Positions 32,191 to 40,664 of a stretch of DNA of 64,000 bases are shown in pieces. The stretch is taken from the NCBI RefSeq assembly GCF_900090325.1, contig NZ_FMHW01000002.1:248001-312000 (forward strand), given 5' to 3'. The notes beneath the pieces are model-generated. The model ran no database searches and was not told where the DNA came from. It saw nothing but the letters and a program-made list of their open reading frames with translations. A program made the position numbers and the translations under genes. How positions within the stretch are numbered: the first letter of the stretch is position 1; each line of letters starts with the position of its first letter. Source of the DNA: Micromonospora pallida. Its GTDB lineage: Bacteria; Actinomycetota; Actinomycetes; Mycobacteriales; Micromonosporaceae.

Positions 32191-33141
32191 TCACGCCGGG
32201 GTGCGGGCGGCGCGTTCCCGGGCCTCCTGCCGGTCCAGGTCGCGGTCGATCCGGCGGGCCTCCCGCTCGGACTGGCGGACCCACTGCACCACCAGCACCG
32301 CCAGCATGGTGATGCTGACGAACTCGCCGCCGGCCCACACGATGCCGCCGGCCACCACCTGGTCGTCCCACGGGTCGGTCCAGTCGAGGCCGAGCGACGG
32401 GTACCAGTCGCCACCGAAGAGGGTGGTGCTCTGCATGATGGTGAGCCCCAGCACGGTGTGGAACGGCACCGACAGCAGCATCAGCAACGCCCGGCCCGGG
32501 TACGGCCAGCGGTTGGGGATCGGGTCGAGGCCGAGCAGCGGCCAGAAGAACACGCAGCCGGTCATGATGAAGTGCGCGTGCACGACCTCGTGCGCCCAGG
32601 CGTGCTCCAGGGTGTACCGGTAGAGGTCGGTGAAGTAGAGCACGAACGGGTTGAACACGAAGATCGTGAACGCGACCAGCGGGAAGGTGTAGATCCGGGC
32701 GACCCGGCTGTGCACGACCGCCAGCAGCCGCTTGCGCGGGTTCTTCGGCAGGGTGCGCAGCGCGAGGGTGACCGGCGCGCCGAGCGCGAGGAAGATCGGC
32801 GCGATCATGGAGAGCACCATGTGCTGGACCATGTGCACCGAGAAGAGCGTGGTGTCGTACGCGTGCAGCCCGCTGACCGTGACCGAGGCGACACCGCCCA
32901 GGCCCGGTCCGAGGAAGAACACCGTCCGGGCGATCGGCCACCGGTCGCCGCGCAGCCGCAGCCGGTGCACCCCGTACAGGTAGAGACCGGCGGCCAGGAC
33001 CAGGCCGACGGCCAGCCAGGAGTCCAACCGGGTCTCGGTGAAGAACCGGGTGACCTCGAACGGCGGCGGGGGCTCGGCGGCGAGCGTGGGGCCCGCCCCG
33101 GCGGCCGGGGCGGCTGTCATGATCGCATCGAGGTGCCACAC
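32191..33141 (-). CDS. CtaG-type cytochrome c oxidase assembly membrane protein
   Basis: A 316-residue protein with about seven membrane helices and histidine-rich conserved segments: [49 protein letters not shown] and [18 protein letters not shown]. This is the caa3_CtaG family, implicated in copper delivery to oxidase subunits. GTG at 33141 is chosen because TAGCCT lies seven bases before it; ATG at 33120 is the alternative. It is divergent from ctaE, fitting a role in aa3 oxidase assembly. Confidence 0.85.
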   Translation of the reverse strand: MWHLDAIMTAAPAAGAGPTLAAEPPPPFEVTRFFTETRLDSWLAVGLVLAAGLYLYGVHRLRLRGDRWPIARTVFFLGPGLGGVASVTVSGLHAYDTTLFSVHMVQHMVLSMIAPIFLALGAPVTLALRTLPKNPRKRLLAVVHSRVARIYTFPLVAFTIFVFNPFVLYFTDLYRYTLEHAWAHEVVHAHFIMTGCVFFWPLLGLDPIPNRWPYPGRALLMLLSVPFHTVLGLTIMQSTTLFGGDWYPSLGLDWTDPWDDQVVAGGIVWAGGEFVSITMLAVLVVQWVRQSEREARRIDRDLDRQEARERAARTPA

Positions 33142-33148
33142 GCTTTTC

Positions 33149-33154
33149 AGGCTA
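33149..33154 (-). promoter_or_regulatory. candidate -10 of a leaderless ctaG transcript
   Basis: TAGCCT lies seven bases before GTG at 33141 and supports that start over the downstream ATG. Confidence 0.4.
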
Positions 33155-33237
33155 GGCCAGGCGAACCGGACGCCGTCCGTCGGCCCGTCGGAAAGACCGT
33201 TATGCCACCCCGATGCTCGCCGGGCCTGATCGGGCGC

Positions 33238-33243
33238 AATAAT
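33238..33243 (+). promoter_or_regulatory. candidate -10 of a leaderless ctaE-qcrCAB transcript
   Basis: AATAAT lies six bases before the ctaE GTG at 33250, and no ribosome binding site is visible. Confidence 0.4.
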
Positions 33244-33249
33244 GACCGC

Positions 33250-33849
33250 GTGACTGCGGCCCCAGCCATTGACAAGAGCCGGATCCATTCCCTGACGCGA
33301 CCCAACATGGTCAGCGTCGGGACGATCGTCTGGCTCTCCAGCGAGCTCATGTTCTTCGCGGCGCTGTTCGCGATGTACTTCTCCATCCGCGCGGCGGCAC
33401 CGGAGCAGTGGGCGGAGCACACCGAGGAACTCAACATCCCGTACGCGACCACCTTCACGGTGATCCTGGTGTTGTCCTCGGTGACCTGCCAGCTCGGGGT
33501 GTTCGCCGCCGAGAAGGGGGACGTGCACGCGCTGCGGCGCTGGTTCACGATCACCTTCGTGATGGGCCTGATCTTCGTGCTCGGTCAGCTCAACGAGTAC
33601 CGCGAGCTGGTCCACCACGGCATCAAGATCAACTCGGACGGGTACGGGTCGATGTTCTACCTGACCACCGGGTTCCACGGCCTGCACGTGACCGGCGGTC
33701 TGGTGGCCTTCATCATCTTCATGATCCGCACCACCATGGGCCGGTTCACGCCGGCCCAGGCCACGTCGGCCATCGTCGTGTCGTACTACTGGCACTTCGT
33801 CGACGTCGTGTGGATCGGTCTCTACATCATGATCTACTGGCTTCAGTGA
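33250..33849 (+). CDS. ctaE: cytochrome c oxidase subunit III (CtaE)
   Basis: A 199-residue membrane subunit of the aa3 oxidase with five helices. Family motifs are [30 protein letters not shown] and [17 protein letters not shown]. The GTG at 33250 starts the conserved region. It heads the ctaE-qcrC-qcrA-qcrB cluster in the standard actinobacterial order. Confidence 0.96.
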   Translation: MTAAPAIDKSRIHSLTRPNMVSVGTIVWLSSELMFFAALFAMYFSIRAAAPEQWAEHTEELNIPYATTFTVILVLSSVTCQLGVFAAEKGDVHALRRWFTITFVMGLIFVLGQLNEYRELVHHGIKINSDGYGSMFYLTTGFHGLHVTGGLVAFIIFMIRTTMGRFTPAQATSAIVVSYYWHFVDVVWIGLYIMIYWLQ

Positions 33850-33913
33850 TCTTGGCGCCGCGGCGCCGCTCCGTCCCCGAGACACAAGGTCCAACCGGTT
33901 AAGGACACAGGTC

Positions 33914-34750
33914 ATGACTTCTGACAACGACCGCCGACGCGGCCTGCTCGCGCGGCTGCGCCGCCAGCGGTCCGTGGCGCCCAGCAGGGGCCGCCGCCGG
34001 CTGGGTGCCGCGGTCCGACTGATCGCCGCGCTCATGCTGGCCGGCGGTGCCTACACCGCCTTCGCCCCGGGCGCCCAGGCGCAGGACAACCCGCCGCTCA
34101 CCGGGGCCGCCGCCGAGGGCAAGGCGCTCTTCGACGTGAGCTGCGTGAGCTGCCACGGTCGGAACGCGCAGGGGGTCGAGGGGCGCGGGCCGAGCCTCGT
34201 CGGCGTCGGCGCGGCCTCGGTCGAGTTCCAGGTCAGCTCGGGTCGGATGCCGATGGCGCGCCAGGAGGCGCAGGCGGAGCGGAAGACCCCGGTCTTCACC
34301 GACGAGGAGACCCGTCAGCTCGCCCAGTACATCCAGGAGCTCGGTGGCGGCCCGGAGGTCCCCCAGGGTGACCTGCGTGCGGACGCCGACATCGCCAAGG
34401 GCGGCGAGCTGTTCCGGATCAACTGCTCGCAGTGCCACGCGTTCGGTGGCGGCGGCGGTGCCCTCTCCTCCGGAAAGTACGCCCCCAGTCTCCGGCCCGC
34501 CAGCGACCGGCAGATCTACGCCGCGATGCTCAGCGGCCCGCAGAACATGCCGGTGTTCGGCGACAACCAGATCACTCCGGAGCAGAAGGCGGACGTCATC
34601 GCCTACATCCAGGAGACCCTGAAGAACGACCGGGACCCGGGTGGGTTCAACCTGGGTCGGTACGGCCCCTCGACCGAGGGTCTGGCCATCTTCCTGGTCG
34701 GCATCGTCGCGCTCGTCTTCGCTGCCCTGTGGATTGCGGGCAAGTCGTGA
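33914..34750 (+). CDS. qcrC: diheme cytochrome c of the bcc complex (QcrC)
   Basis: A 278-residue protein anchored by an N-terminal helix (residues 32-56) and a C-terminal helix (EGLAIFLVGIVALVFAALW). Two heme c motifs are visible: C77-VS-C80-H and C171-SQ-C174-H. In actinobacteria this diheme subunit passes electrons directly from the bc1-type complex to the CuA site, replacing soluble cytochrome c. AAGGA precedes the ATG. Confidence 0.96.
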   Translation: MTSDNDRRRGLLARLRRQRSVAPSRGRRRLGAAVRLIAALMLAGGAYTAFAPGAQAQDNPPLTGAAAEGKALFDVSCVSCHGRNAQGVEGRGPSLVGVGAASVEFQVSSGRMPMARQEAQAERKTPVFTDEETRQLAQYIQELGGGPEVPQGDLRADADIAKGGELFRINCSQCHAFGGGGGALSSGKYAPSLRPASDRQIYAAMLSGPQNMPVFGDNQITPEQKADVIAYIQETLKNDRDPGGFNLGRYGPSTEGLAIFLVGIVALVFAALWIAGKS

Positions 34751-34817
34751 CCGAGCGAATCATTCGATTCAGCGCCGTGGTGCCCGCGCTCGGCACCGCC
34801 CGTAGCGAGGTGACGGC

Positions 34818-35897
34818 ATGAGCACGCACACCGAGAAGTCGGCCGGGGAGCCGCTCGACCTGGACGACCCGAAGCTGACCCGCTTCGACGTCTTCCAGGA
34901 GGGCCTGCGCCGGGACGACATCGAGATCGTCCACTACGAGCCGCAGTTCGTCGCGGGCAGCAAGGCCGAGCGTCGCACCGCCCGGCTGGTCTCCTCGTTC
35001 TTCCTGCTGACCGGCCTCGCCGCGACCGCCTTCCTGGTCATCTACATCTGGTGGCCCTGGGAGTACGAGCCGGGCAGCGGCGGTGACAAGTTCTACACCC
35101 CGCTGCTCGGTGTGACCCTGGGCGTGGCCCTGCTCGGCATCGGCTTCGGCATCCTCACCTGGGGCAAGAAGCTGCTGCCCAAGGAGGTCGCCATCCAGGA
35201 CCGGCACGAGGGCGAGGTCGACCAGGTGGATCGCAAGATCACCGGGCAGACCATGCTGTTCGTCGCCGACGAGCTGGGTGTGAAGCGTCGTCCGCTGCTG
35301 GGCATCTCGCTGCTGGCCGGGCTCGCGCCGGTGGGCGCGGTTGCCGCCGCGCCGCTGGTGGGTGGTCTGATCAAGCACCCGCACGAGAACAACCAGATGT
35401 TCACCACCGGCTTCCACCCCGGTGAGAACGGCGAGAAGATCCGCCTGATCCGTGAGGACGGTCGGCCGGTCCGCCCGGCCGACATCAGCGCCGGCGGCCA
35501 GATCACCGTCTTCCCGGGCATCGAGCACGGGGTGAGCAACAAGCACGCCGACTCGGTGACCCTGCTGATCCACCTGCGGGAGGCCGACGCGGTGGAGGCC
35601 CGCCAGGCGAACGAGCGGGCTGGCCACGGTGACTACATGTGGGGCAACTACGCGGCCTACTCCAAGATCTGCACGCACGCGGGCTGCCCGGCCAGCCTCT
35701 ACGAGCAGCAGACCAACCGCCTGCTCTGCCCCTGCCACCAGTCGCAGTTCCTGATCACCGACAATGCCCGGCCCATCTTCGGTCCGGCCAGCCGGCGCCT
35801 GCCGCAGTTGCCCATCGAGGTAGACGCCGAGGGCTTCTTCGTGGCAAAGTCCGATTACACCGAGACCGTCGGGCCAGACTTCTGGGAGCGGCCATGA
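34818..35897 (+). CDS. qcrA: Rieske iron-sulfur subunit (QcrA)
   Basis: A 359-residue protein with three membrane helices in the first 180 residues (about 58-80, 94-113, 160-180), as in actinobacterial QcrA, and a C-terminal Rieske domain. The [2Fe-2S] ligands are C285 and H287 in CTHAGC and C304 and H307 in CPCH, with disulfide cysteines C290 and C306. Its stop overlaps the qcrB start (ATGA), indicating translational coupling. Confidence 0.96.
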   Translation: MSTHTEKSAGEPLDLDDPKLTRFDVFQEGLRRDDIEIVHYEPQFVAGSKAERRTARLVSSFFLLTGLAATAFLVIYIWWPWEYEPGSGGDKFYTPLLGVTLGVALLGIGFGILTWGKKLLPKEVAIQDRHEGEVDQVDRKITGQTMLFVADELGVKRRPLLGISLLAGLAPVGAVAAAPLVGGLIKHPHENNQMFTTGFHPGENGEKIRLIREDGRPVRPADISAGGQITVFPGIEHGVSNKHADSVTLLIHLREADAVEARQANERAGHGDYMWGNYAAYSKICTHAGCPASLYEQQTNRLLCPCHQSQFLITDNARPIFGPASRRLPQLPIEVDAEGFFVAKSDYTETVGPDFWERP

Positions 35898-37519
35898 AGC
35901 GCCGAAAGTTTGACATGGCAGCGGTGCCCGGTAAGGCCGCTGCGGAGGTGGACGACCGCTTCGGCGTGTCGACACCGCTGCGCCGGGTGCTGAACAAGGT
36001 CTTCCCGGACCACTGGTCGTTCCTGCTGGGCGAGATCGCGCTCTTCTCGTTCATCGTCCTGCTGCTGACCGGTGTCTTCCTGACCTTCTTCTTCGAGCCC
36101 GCGCTCACCGAGGTCGTCTACAACGGCAGCTACGCGCCGTTGCGGGGCACCCCGATGTCGGCCGCGTACGCCTCCAGCCTGGACATCTCGTTCGACGTCC
36201 GTGGCGGCCTGATCATGCGGCAGATGCACCACTGGTCCGCGCTGCTGTTCATGGCCGCGATCGTGGTGCACATGCTCCGGGTCTTCTTCACCGGCGCGTT
36301 CCGCAAGCCGCGTGAGACGAACTGGATCATCGGCTCGCTGCTCTTCTGGGTGGGCTTCCTGGCCGGCTTCACCGGCTACTCGCTCCCGGACGACGGCCTC
36401 TCCGGCACCGGTCTGCGGATCGCCTCCGCGATCATGCTCTCCATCCCGGTGGTCGGCTCCTGGGTCACCTCGTCGATCTTCGACGGCGAGTTCCCGGGCA
36501 TGATCATCATCAGTCGGTTCTACATCGCCCATGTGCTGCTCATCCCGGGTCTGCTGCTCGCGCTGATCGGTGCCCACGTCGGGCTGGTCTTCAAGCAGAA
36601 GCACACCCAGTGGCCCGGCCCCGGCCGGACCAACGACAACGTGGTCGGCGAGCGGATGTTCCCGCGCTACGTGCTCAAGCAGGGCGGCTTCTTCATGGTC
36701 GTCTTCGGCGTCATCGCGCTGATGGGCGGTCTGTTCCAGATCAACCCGATCTGGCTGTTCGGCCCGTACGAGGCGTGGGTGGTGTCGGCGGCGAGCCAGC
36801 CCGACTGGTACGTCATGTTCCTCGACGGCTCGACCCGACTGATGCCCGCCTGGGAGATCAACATCCCGCTCGGCGACGGCTACGTCATTCCGCCGCTGTT
36901 CTGGCCGACGGTGGTGCTCCCCGGCATCCTGGTGAATCTGTCGCTGCTCTATCCCTTCATCGAGGCGCGACAGCTCAAGGACAACCGGGCGCACAACCTG
37001 CTCCAGCGGCCCCGGGACGTCCCGCACCGCACCGGTCTCGGCGCGATGGCCATCGCCTTCTACCTCGTCCTGACGCTCTCCGGCGCCAACGACGTGATCG
37101 CGGACAAGTTCCAGATCAGCCTGAACGCGATGACCTGGGCCGGCCGGATCGGGCTGCTGATCCTGCCGCCGCTGGCGTACTACGTCACGCACCGGATCTG
37201 CCTCGGCCTCCAGCAGCACGACCGTGAGGTCCTCGCGCACGGCGTGGAGACCGGCATCATCCGGCGGCTGCCGGACGGCCGGTTCGAGGAGGTCCACCAG
37301 CCGCTCAGCATGGGTGACGGCCACGGCCACGGCGAACTGGAGTACGTCGGCTGGGTGGTGCCGAAGAAGATGAACCGGCTCGGTGCCCTCGGACCGGCCA
37401 TCCGGGGCTTCTTCTACCCGATCGAGAAACCGGTCGAGGCGCCGGTCTCCCCGGGGCACCCGCCCGTGGAGCCCCGCCCCGAGCGGGAGGAGATCGGCAG
37501 CGGCCCGAGCCGTCGCTGA
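35894..37519 (+). CDS. qcrB: cytochrome b subunit (QcrB)
   Basis: A 541-residue membrane protein holding two b hemes and the quinol sites. Heme histidines lie in MRQMHHWSALLFMAAIVVHM and RFYIAHVLLIPGLLLALIGAHVG. The Qo-site loop is present as NPIWLFGPYEAW (the family's PDWY follows in QPDWYVMF). The C-terminal cytoplasmic extension of about 120 residues is typical of actinobacteria. It ends the operon, followed by a hairpin terminator. Confidence 0.96.
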   Translation: MKRRKFDMAAVPGKAAAEVDDRFGVSTPLRRVLNKVFPDHWSFLLGEIALFSFIVLLLTGVFLTFFFEPALTEVVYNGSYAPLRGTPMSAAYASSLDISFDVRGGLIMRQMHHWSALLFMAAIVVHMLRVFFTGAFRKPRETNWIIGSLLFWVGFLAGFTGYSLPDDGLSGTGLRIASAIMLSIPVVGSWVTSSIFDGEFPGMIIISRFYIAHVLLIPGLLLALIGAHVGLVFKQKHTQWPGPGRTNDNVVGERMFPRYVLKQGGFFMVVFGVIALMGGLFQINPIWLFGPYEAWVVSAASQPDWYVMFLDGSTRLMPAWEINIPLGDGYVIPPLFWPTVVLPGILVNLSLLYPFIEARQLKDNRAHNLLQRPRDVPHRTGLGAMAIAFYLVLTLSGANDVIADKFQISLNAMTWAGRIGLLILPPLAYYVTHRICLGLQQHDREVLAHGVETGIIRRLPDGRFEEVHQPLSMGDGHGHGELEYVGWVVPKKMNRLGALGPAIRGFFYPIEKPVEAPVSPGHPPVEPRPEREEIGSGPSRR

Positions 37520-37542
37520 TCCACCGACCCACCGCAGCACCC

Positions 37543-37574
37543 GTGGCGCCCGCCGGATTCCCGGCGGGCGCCAC
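37543..37574 (+). terminator. terminator after qcrB
   Basis: A perfect 14-bp inverted repeat (arm GTGGCGCCCGCCGG) with a 4-nt loop, 23 bases after the qcrB stop; its last bases merge into the 17-bp repeat array. Confidence 0.8.
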
Positions 37575-37674
37575 GTCCGTTTCCCGCCCACGTCCGTTTC
37601 CCGCCCACGTCCGTTTCCCGCCCACGTCCGTTTCCCGCCCACGTCCGTTTCCCGCCCACGTCCGTTTCCCGCCC
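37573..37674. repeat. 17-bp tandem repeat, six perfect copies
   Basis: ACGTCCGTTTCCCGCCC is repeated six times without change and without spacers, between the qcrB terminator and the promoter of the DUF4142 gene. No gene overlaps it. Confidence 0.97.
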
Positions 37675-37720
37675 ACGTGCGGTCCGCGTACCGCCCGCAC
37701 CACCCGTCCCGGCACCGGGG

Positions 37721-37743
37721 GTTAAACCCGTTCAGCGGGGTAT
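37721..37743 (+). promoter_or_regulatory. candidate stress-sigma-factor (SigB/SigF-like) promoter
   Basis: GTT, 14 bases, then GGGTAT resembles the GTT-N14-16-GGGTAT promoters of SigB-family factors. It lies 32 bases before the DUF4142 gene. Assignment is by pattern only. Confidence 0.35.
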
Positions 37744-37774
37744 CCGTGCGGTCCAACGACAACGGGGAGGGAAG

Positions 37775-38494
37775 ATGTTGGGTATCAAACGGCTCGGGGT
37801 GCTGGCCGCCCTGGTCCTGGTCGGGCTGGCGCCCGCAGCCGCGGCCCAGGCGGCCCAGCCGTCCACGCAGGACCGGCAGTACCTACAGGCGATCCACCAG
37901 GTGAACCTGGCCGAAATGGTCATGGGCAAGCTGGCCCAGCAGAAGGGGCAGAACCAGCGGGTGAAGGACCTGGGCGCCCAGTTCGTCACGGACCACACCC
38001 AGCTCGACCAGACCGTGCAGAGCACGGCGAAGCAGCTCGGCGTCAAGCTGCCGACCGATCCGACCGCCGACCAGCAGGCCGTGGTGGACCAGTTGAACAA
38101 TGTCAGCGGCGCCGAGTTCGACCGGCAGTGGGTGACCGCCGAGCTGGCCGGGCACGTTCAGGCCATCCAGGCCACCCAGACCGAGATCTCGCAGGGCTCC
38201 GAGCAGTCCGTGATCCAGCTGGCACAGGACGTCCTGCCGGTGATCCAGGCCCACTACGACGAGCTGGTGGCCCTGGCCGAGGAGCTGGGTGTGCCGGTCC
38301 CGCAGGCCAGCGCCAGCGGCACCCCGAGCCCGGGTGGCAGCGGAACGCCCGCCCCGGGCACGCCGTCCGTCCCGGGCGGTACGCCCACCACACCGGCTCC
38401 CGGCGGTACGGCCACCACGCCGGCTCCCGGTGGCACCACCGGTGGCCCGGGCCAGGGCGGCGTGACCGAGACGCCGGGCCCCACGGGTAGCTGA
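37775..38494 (+). CDS. secreted DUF4142 protein with proline/threonine-rich tail
   Basis: A 239-residue protein with a signal peptide (LGVLAALVLVGLAPAAAAQA, cleavage about residue 27), a four-helix DUF4142 domain (residues about 30-165; YLQAIHQVNLAEMVMGKLA, VTDHTQLDQTV, LDQLNN-type segments) and a low-complexity Pro/Gly/Thr tail. DUF4142 proteins are ferritin-like helical bundles of unknown role, often induced by stress. GGGAGGG precedes the ATG. A possible SigB-type promoter lies upstream and a perfect hairpin downstream. Confidence 0.88.
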   Translation: MLGIKRLGVLAALVLVGLAPAAAAQAAQPSTQDRQYLQAIHQVNLAEMVMGKLAQQKGQNQRVKDLGAQFVTDHTQLDQTVQSTAKQLGVKLPTDPTADQQAVVDQLNNVSGAEFDRQWVTAELAGHVQAIQATQTEISQGSEQSVIQLAQDVLPVIQAHYDELVALAEELGVPVPQASASGTPSPGGSGTPAPGTPSVPGGTPTTPAPGGTATTPAPGGTTGGPGQGGVTETPGPTGS

Positions 38495-38505
38495 CGACAC
38501 ACCGA

Positions 38506-38539
38506 GAGCGCCGGTCCACCGCAGGGTGGACCGGCGCTC
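38506..38539 (+). terminator. terminator of the DUF4142 gene
   Basis: A perfect 15-bp inverted repeat (arm GAGCGCCGGTCCACC) around a GCAG loop, 11 bases after the stop. Confidence 0.8.
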
Positions 38540-38598
38540 GTACGAGTGGGCCGGCCGGGTGGGGACTGACGTGGCCGGCGCAGGCGCGCTTCCGGCCG

Positions 38599-38682
38599 CC
38601 CGGCGTGGGCTGCGGAGCATGGCGGCCCCGGTGCGTTAGCCCCGGCCCGGCGTGGGCTGCGGAGCATGGCGGCCCCGGTGCG
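38599..38682. repeat. 37-bp perfect direct repeat (two copies)
   Basis: Identical 37-bp copies occupy 38599-38635 and 38646-38682, 10 bases apart, in the non-coding stretch between two convergent genes. The unit contains GTGGGCTGCGGAGCATGGCG. Confidence 0.95.
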
Positions 38683-38707
38683 CAGGTGGCCGGCCGGGGC
38701 GGATGGC

Positions 38708-38995
38708 TCAGTCGGCGTTGGCCAGCCCGATCGCGAAGGCTTCCTCGAGGTCGTGCTGCGAGTACGCCCGGAAGGCGATGTGCGACTCGGTGTTGAGCAC
38801 GCCGGGGACCTTGGAGATCCGGCCGGCGATCACCTGGGCGATCTGCTCGAACTCGCGGACCCGGACCATGGCGACGAGGTCCACGTGACCGGCCACCGAG
38901 TAGACCTCGCTGACCCCGGGCAGGGCGGCCAGCGTTTCGGCCACCTCGGGAATCGAGTCGGTGGCGCAGTCGATCAGGACGATGGCGGTGATCAC
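38708..38995 (-). CDS. stand-alone Lrp/AsnC ligand-binding (RAM) domain protein
   Basis: A 95-residue alpha/beta protein matching the C-terminal RAM domain of Lrp/AsnC regulators: ITAIVLIDCATDSIPEVAETLAALPGVSEVYSV then GHVDLVAMVRV. It lacks the helix-turn-helix, so it is not a classical regulator; such proteins form oligomers that sense amino acids. GTG at 38995 follows GGAGAAG, and TAGCAT lies a further 25 bases upstream as a possible -10. Confidence 0.85.
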   Translation of the reverse strand: MITAIVLIDCATDSIPEVAETLAALPGVSEVYSVAGHVDLVAMVRVREFEQIAQVIAGRISKVPGVLNTESHIAFRAYSQHDLEEAFAIGLANAD

Positions 38996-39094
38996 GGGCG
39001 ACTTCTCCGTTCGTCGACGTCCAGCCCATGCTAGTGGAGCCCCGAGACGGTACCGGCGCCGTCCCGGGTCACGCCGCGACGGGCTGATCGGCTC

Positions 39095-39153
39095 CATATC
39101 GCCGAAACGGCGGTCTCCGGCGTCCTGGACAGCCCCACATCGCCGAAACGGTG
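39095..39153. repeat. 18-bp imperfect direct repeat
   Basis: CAYATCGCCGAAACGGYG occurs at 39095-39112 and 39136-39153, 41 bp apart, in the gap between the RAM protein and the nucleotidyltransferase gene. No function is evident. Confidence 0.6.
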
Positions 39154-39212
39154 TCGGCGGTCCGGAGGCCGCCGCGACGGGCGGCTGGGGTCGTCGCGAC
39201 GGCGTGCGGGGG

Positions 39213-40073
39213 TCAGGCCCCGGCGGGGACGGTGAGCCCTGCGCCGGCCCGGACCACCTCGTGCAACCGCTCGTCGTCGCGTACCGTCGCGCCCGGCCAG
39301 ACCACGGTGCGGCGCACTGCGCCGGCGACCACCGCGCCCGCCCCGACCACCGATCGTTCGCAGCTGCCGGTCACCGTGGCGCCCCGGTCGACCAGGTTGT
39401 CGTCCCCAGCGGCGTGCAGGTTCGCGGCGAGGTAGTCGCCGGGCGTGCCGGTGTCGTAGAAGGTGCCGGTGAACGGCACCACCTCCAGCGCGCCGGCCGC
39501 CTCGGCCGGCCGCCACATGGCCCGGACCAGGTCGCCGAAGGTCGCCGGCAGGTCGCGGACCAGCCGCCAGGGCAGCAACGAGAAGCCGACGAACCGGTGA
39601 CCGCTGAAGGTGCCCGGCTCGGTCGGGTCGGGGGCGGCCTGGCCGAGCAGGCGTACCGTCTCGCCGTCCCACCCGTCGAGGAGGGCGGCGACGTCCGGTC
39701 CGGGTGGGGCCGCCGGGTCGGCCAGGTAGGCGTCGGCGTTACCGACCAGCACCCCCCGTCCGGCGATCCAGTGCCGCAGGTTGCCGATGCCGCCAGCCGT
39801 CCCCAGTGGGTCGCCCGGCTCCACCGAGAGATGGGCCCGGGACCCGACGTGGGCGACCACCTGGTCGGCCAGGTAGCAGGCGTTCACCGCCACCCGGTCG
39901 GGGCCGGCCAGGCCGAGCCCGGCGACCCGGGCGAGGGCCTGGTCGAGCAGGGGGACGTTGCCCACCGGGCAGAGCGCCTTGGGCACGCGCTCGGTGAGTG
40001 GACGCAGCCGGGTGCCCTCCCCGGCGGCGAGTACGACCGCACAGACCTCGACCCCGGCCGCCGGCACGGTCAC
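39213..40073 (-). CDS. sugar-phosphate nucleotidyltransferase
   Basis: A 286-residue NTP-transferase with the pyrophosphorylase signature VVLAAGEGTRLRPLTERVPKAL and metal-site aspartates in GNADAYL. The last 60 residues (NLVDRGATVTGSCERSVVGAGAVV) form a short left-handed beta-helix. It would activate a sugar 1-phosphate; the sugar is unknown. GTG at 40073 overlaps the stop of the Nudix gene, so both are one operon. Confidence 0.88.
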   Translation of the reverse strand: MTVPAAGVEVCAVVLAAGEGTRLRPLTERVPKALCPVGNVPLLDQALARVAGLGLAGPDRVAVNACYLADQVVAHVGSRAHLSVEPGDPLGTAGGIGNLRHWIAGRGVLVGNADAYLADPAAPPGPDVAALLDGWDGETVRLLGQAAPDPTEPGTFSGHRFVGFSLLPWRLVRDLPATFGDLVRAMWRPAEAAGALEVVPFTGTFYDTGTPGDYLAANLHAAGDDNLVDRGATVTGSCERSVVGAGAVVAGAVRRTVVWPGATVRDDERLHEVVRAGAGLTVPAGA

Positions 40074-40609
40074 GCCTCCGGCCGGGAGCCGGGCGACAGT
40101 TCGTCGGCGAGCGGACCGATGCCGTAGTATCCGAGTAGCCGGGCGGTGGCCCGACTCAGCCGGGGCAGATCGTCCAGCGGATGCCAGGCGGCCTCGAAGA
40201 CCTCCGCGCCGTCGACCACCAACTCGGTCTCCGACGCCGGCACCTCCGTCTCGAAGACCACGTCCACCCAACCCTGGGCGTGCACCAACGCGTTCGGCAG
40301 GGCCGGGCGCAGGCGGTCGGGGGAGAGCCGGATCCCGGACTCCTCGGCCAGTTCACGGGCGGCCCCCACCACCGGCTCCTCACCCCGTTGCAGCAGCCCG
40401 GCGGGGAGGCTCCAACTGTGCCCGGGCGGCTGACGCAGCAGCAGGAGGCGACCCGCTCCGGTCGCCTCGGCGTCCCGCACCAGGGTGACCGCGCCGACGG
40501 TGTACTTCGGCCCGGCCAGCCGGACCAGCCGTCGACGCAGGGACACCGGGAGCCGGTAGAAGATCCGGTAGACGACGGCCCGAGCGACGGTGCGGGAGCG
40601 GGGGGTCAT
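40070..40609 (-). CDS. Nudix hydrolase
   Basis: A 179-residue protein with a complete Nudix box spanning GLLQRGEEPVVGAARELAEE to the SGI segment, binding divalent metal for pyrophosphate hydrolysis. The N-terminal 30 residues are basic and amphipathic (RIFYRLPVSLRRRLVRLA). TAGCCT lies six bases before the ATG with no ribosome binding site. Substrate unknown; coupling with a nucleotidyltransferase gene suggests NDP-sugar or nucleotide clean-up. Confidence 0.9.
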   Translation of the reverse strand: MTPRSRTVARAVVYRIFYRLPVSLRRRLVRLAGPKYTVGAVTLVRDAEATGAGRLLLLRQPPGHSWSLPAGLLQRGEEPVVGAARELAEESGIRLSPDRLRPALPNALVHAQGWVDVVFETEVPASETELVVDGAEVFEAAWHPLDDLPRLSRATARLLGYYGIGPLADELSPGSRPEA

Positions 40610-40615
40610 GGGCCC

Positions 40616-40621
40616 AGGCTA
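40616..40621 (-). promoter_or_regulatory. candidate -10 of a leaderless Nudix transcript
   Basis: TAGCCT lies six bases before the ATG at 40609. Confidence 0.4.
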
Positions 40622-40664
40622 GTGGCCGGCACGGCCCGGCCGGCCCACCGGGGGAGGACAACCC

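Noticed and set aside
32128..33249. Plus-strand extension upstream of ctaE (573-codon frame)
   Set aside because: Antisense to ctaG; conserved CtaE sequence begins at 33250.
37573..37674. Possible CRISPR array
   Set aside because: The 17-bp units are directly adjacent with no spacers and there are no cas genes.
37305..37762. Minus-strand frames encoding repeats like VGGKRTWAGNGRGRETD
   Set aside because: They arise only from translating the 17-bp tandem repeat; no start signal or relatives recognised.
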